From contig CAZKDJ010000047.1 of assembly GCA_964551295.1 (NCBI GenBank), positions 1-24,088 of the forward strand: a stretch of DNA of 24,088 nt. Reading direction: 5' to 3'. This stretch comes from JAFGED01 sp964551295. GTDB taxonomy: Bacteria; Chloroflexota; Anaerolineae; B4-G1. Positions 22,003-24,088 of this stretch are shown here, one piece after another (the first letter of the stretch is position 1; every line of letters begins with the position of its first letter). The position numbers and the translations under genes are program-made. The notes under the pieces were generated by a model, which was given only the letters and a program-made list of their open reading frames with translations, did no database searches and had not been told where the DNA came from.

Positions 22003-22881
22003 CTACTCGATCACCTGCTGGCTGGCAGGATACATCTCGCGCCGCGTCCGGCGGACGGCGCTCAACACCTTGCGCATCTTTTCCTCATCGGCAGTCTCTA
22101 GCCAATGGAGCAGTTCTCCCAGATGAGCCTGGTAGGCATCCAGCACCTTGAGCACCTCCTCGCGGTTGGTCAGCAGGATGTCGATCATCATTGTCACGTC
22201 ACTGCCGGCCAAGCGCGACGTACTGCGAAAGCCGGTGGCGACCACCTCCCAAGCTGCCGGATCCTGGGAGGTGGTCGCATCCGCCGTAGCGACGAGAGCG
22301 CAGGCCAGCAGGTAGGGCAAATGGCTGAGTGTGGCCACCAAAAAGTCCTGCCGCTCCGGTTCGAGCACCAGGGGGTTTGCGTCGACGGCCTCAGCCACTG
22401 CGCGCCCCAACGCCAGAGCCTCCGGAGACGTGCGCTTCAGCGGCGATAGGATGAACGTACAGCCCCTGTAGAGTGCCGGGTCTGCTACCTCGATACCTGA
22501 CTTTTCCTTACCGCACATCGGGTGCCCGCCCAGGGGCTGGATGTGACCAGGCAGCCGCTCCATCTCTGCAGCGATGCGCCCCTTAGTGCTGCCCAGGTCC
22601 ATCAGCAGGCACCCCTCCGGCAGCAGCGGCGCGATCTCGGGCAGTTGCCCCAGGATGACGCGCACGGGCGTCGCCAGGACGACCACGCCCGCCTCACACA
22701 CACCCTCGGCCACATCCGTGGTACCCGAATCGATAAAGCCGCGTGCCAGCGCGATCTCGATCGATTCGGCGCGCCGGGCCACGCCGACGACGCGGCGGCA
22801 CTTGTTCCGCAGCGCCCCGGCCAGCGATGCACCCATCAAGCCCAGGCCGACGACGGTAACCTGTGCATTTGACAGTTCCAT
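22003..22881 (-). CDS. tyrA: Prephenate dehydrogenase
   Basis: This 292-aa enzyme oxidatively decarboxylates prephenate to 4-hydroxyphenylpyruvate (or arogenate to tyrosine). The Rossmann loop is VVGLGLMGASLAGAL (G12-x-G14-x-x-G17). The substrate side has GGHPMCGKEKSGIE with the catalytic His, LSHLPYLLACALV, and GFRSTSRLAGSDVTMMIDIL. No chorismate mutase or ACT domain is attached, so prephenate must come from a mutase outside this window and tyrosine feedback is not obvious. ATG 22879-22881 is chosen for its GAGGAG ten bases upstream; an earlier TTG has no support. The product could be transaminated by the aminotransferase at 8323-9492; this is inference. Confidence 0.92.
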   Translation of the reverse strand: MELSNAQVTVVGLGLMGASLAGALRNKCRRVVGVARRAESIEIALARGFIDSGTTDVAEGVCEAGVVVLATPVRVILGQLPEIAPLLPEGCLLMDLGSTKGRIAAEMERLPGHIQPLGGHPMCGKEKSGIEVADPALYRGCTFILSPLKRTSPEALALGRAVAEAVDANPLVLEPERQDFLVATLSHLPYLLACALVATADATTSQDPAAWEVVATGFRSTSRLAGSDVTMMIDILLTNREEVLKVLDAYQAHLGELLHWLETADEEKMRKVLSAVRRTRREMYPASQQVIE

Positions 22882-22908
22882 ATTGCGACATCTCCTCAAG
22901 CTATGGCA

Positions 22909-23577
22909 TCATGGTATGGAAATGGCCACTCGAAACCCGTAGAGCCTCAGGCCCGAGTCCGGAAGAGCCCAATCGCGGAACGCACAGCGAGCGCAGAATC
23001 GATCGTTGATGAACGACCCGCCACGCACAATCCAGCCGACGTCATCCTCAGTCGCGGTCCACTCCCAAACATTGCCCGCCATATCCGCGCAACCATAAGG
23101 GCTATCGCCCTCGGGTGAATACCGCCCCACTGGGGTTGTGGCAAAAATGCGGGCCTCCGCCGTATTGCAGCGATCCTGGTCCCATTTTCCCCAAGGATAT
23201 GTTCGTCCATCGGTACCGCGTGCGGCCTTTTCCCACTCCGCCTCAGTAGGCAATCGCGCGCCAGCCCACTCTGCGTAGGCCATTGCGTCTTGATGAGTCA
23301 CCAATACTACTGGATGATCACCTCTGCCTGACGAAAAAGAGCGTGCTTGCTCGTCCCAGTTGTACGGTTGCGCCCAATCCTCCTTGGCGAAAGGAACCGG
23401 ATGCTCTGGATTGACGTCCAGAAATCGTTTGTACTCGGCGTTGGTCACAAGGGTTTTGTCTAGCCAAAACCCTTGCTGTTCAAGCTCTTCCATCGCTTGA
23501 CCAAAGAGAAACTTTCCGGCTGGGACGCGCACCATCTCCTTGTTGGTCTTTTCACAGATCATAATATCCAGGCTCAT
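22909..23577 (-). CDS. SUMF1-like (formylglycine-generating-enzyme family) protein
   Basis: This 222-aa protein has the SUMF1/FGE-sulfatase fold pattern: MVRVPAGKFLFGQ, TNAEYKRFLD, HPVVLVTHQDAMAYAEWAG, RLPTEAEWEKAARG, YPWG, PYGCADMAGNVWEWTA, RGGSFINDRF and GFRVAIS. True formylglycine generators carry an active-site Cys pair in GGSxxC...C. Here GGSFIND lacks the first Cys and has FCARCAFR further on, so sulfatase activation is unlikely. A binding or accessory role, as for many family members, is more probable. There is no signal peptide, so it is cytosolic. It lies 11 bp after the DAHP synthase stop and 27 bp before tyrA, an odd insertion at the head of an aromatic operon. No clear Shine-Dalgarno precedes ATG 23577; an ATG downstream after AAGGAG is an alternative. 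Confidence 0.82.
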   Translation of the reverse strand: MSLDIMICEKTNKEMVRVPAGKFLFGQAMEELEQQGFWLDKTLVTNAEYKRFLDVNPEHPVPFAKEDWAQPYNWDEQARSFSSGRGDHPVVLVTHQDAMAYAEWAGARLPTEAEWEKAARGTDGRTYPWGKWDQDRCNTAEARIFATTPVGRYSPEGDSPYGCADMAGNVWEWTATEDDVGWIVRGGSFINDRFCARCAFRDWALPDSGLRLYGFRVAISIP

Positions 23578-23588
23578 AGCGTTTCAGA

Positions 23589-24088
23589 TTATAGAGTCCT
23601 TCCAACCGCTTCGGCGATGGGCTTCAAGCTCTCCATCAGTGCGGCAAAGCGCTCCGGTTTGAGCGACTGGGCGCCATCGGAAAGCGCCTCCTCTGGATGG
23701 GGGTGCACCTCGATCATCAATCCATCCGCCCCGGCCGCCACCGCCGCCCGTGCCATCGGTTCGACCAACTCCCACTTGCCCGTCCCGTGGCTGGGATCGA
23801 CGATGACGGGCAGGTGCGTGAGCTGTTTGAGCATGGGCACGGCGCTGATATCGAGCGTGTTGCGGGTGTAGGGCTCGAAGGTACGGATGCCGCGCTCGCA
23901 CAGCATGATGCGGTTGTTGCCGTGCGATAGGATGTACTCGGCCGCCATCAGCAACTCCTCGATGGTGGACATCATCCCCCGCTTGAGCAACACCGGCCGC
24001 TGCGCCTCGCCCACGGCGTGCAGCAAGGCATAGTTCTGCATGTTGCGCGCGCCGATCTGCAGAATGTCCGCAAAGGTGGTGACCAGCG
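23589..24088 (-). CDS. aroF: DAHP synthase, type I-beta (partial, C-terminal part)
   Basis: About 165 C-terminal codons are inside the window; the start lies beyond the right edge. The sequence runs TTFADILQIGARNMQNYALL, LLKRGMMSTIEELLMAAEYI, IMLCERGIRTFEPYTRNTLD, VDPSHGTGKWELVEPMARAA, ADGLMIEVHPHPEEALSDGA and QSLKP. These are the metal- and PEP-binding motifs (Cys of LCERGIRTFE, His of DPSHGTG, Glu of IEVH, Asp of LSDG) of type I-beta 3-deoxy-7-phosphoheptulonate synthases. The enzyme joins PEP and erythrose-4-phosphate, the first shikimate step. No C-terminal chorismate mutase is attached; an N-terminal regulatory domain cannot be judged. It is the first visible gene of the aromatic unit, so the promoter is outside the window. 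Confidence 0.93.
   Translation of the reverse strand, partial: LVTTFADILQIGARNMQNYALLHAVGEAQRPVLLKRGMMSTIEELLMAAEYILSHGNNRIMLCERGIRTFEPYTRNTLDISAVPMLKQLTHLPVIVDPSHGTGKWELVEPMARAAVAAGADGLMIEVHPHPEEALSDGAQSLKPERFAALMESLKPIAEAVGRTL

Noticed and set aside
23588..23593. TATAAT on the minus strand before the SUMF1-like gene
   Set aside because: No acceptable -35 box at the right distance, and it overlaps the DAHP synthase stop codon; probably chance.

Overview
The window is 24 kb of GC-rich bacterial DNA with tightly packed genes and many 4-nt start/stop overlaps. No single marker fixes the taxon. A fused shikimate kinase/3-dehydroquinate synthase, DUF362 and DUF2314 proteins, a four-helix-bundle protein and short tandem repeats inside genes would suit a Chloroflexota (Anaerolineae-like) genome; this is inference. 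No stretch longer than 300 bases lacks a gene or gene remnant, and I see no tRNA, rRNA or CRISPR array.

Region 1 (1-754, minus strand) holds the start of a miaB-type methylthiotransferase, a CopG-family antitoxin and a BrnT-like toxin whose frame is broken by one extra G. Region 2 (875-4766, plus strand) is a three-gene modification operon: an adenine-specific MTase with an HsdR-like N-terminal domain, a two-TRD specificity subunit, and a DUF7662/XRE regulator. No separate hsdR is present. Regions 1 and 2 fire from back-to-back sigma70-type promoters. Region 3 (4785-5314, plus) is a small Cys-containing protein of unknown function behind a perfect-consensus promoter with three CGTGTAT half-sites.

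Region 4 (5311-24088, all minus strand) looks like one long aromatic amino-acid transcription unit. In transcription order it is DAHP synthase (partial), SUMF1-like protein, tyrA, aroA, DUF362 (frameshifted), HAD phosphatase, HD-domain protein, aroE, small membrane protein, aroC, DUF2314 protein, flavodoxin-fold oxidoreductase (broken by a MITE), aroKB fusion, serA, aroQ, four-helix-bundle protein (frameshifted), class I/II aminotransferase, HAD phosphatase, RmlD-like reductase, and a zinc-ribbon membrane protein. Together aroF, aroB, aroQ, aroE, aroK, aroA and aroC encode all seven steps from PEP plus erythrose-4-phosphate to chorismate. TyrA then leads toward tyrosine, SerA supplies serine, and the aminotransferase may supply the final transamination. 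No chorismate mutase is seen in the window.

The most striking signals are small repeats acting on this operon. A 122-bp MITE with 14-bp terminal inverted repeats and a 9-bp target duplication interrupts the oxidoreductase, and removing it restores an intact 195-aa frame exactly. A GAGATTG heptamer array is read in frame inside aroQ, aroKB and aroC. Oppositely oriented octamer arrays bracket the four-helix-bundle gene and form the C-terminus of AroQ. Three further genes carry apparent indels in homopolymer or CG-dinucleotide runs, which could be real decay or sequencing error.
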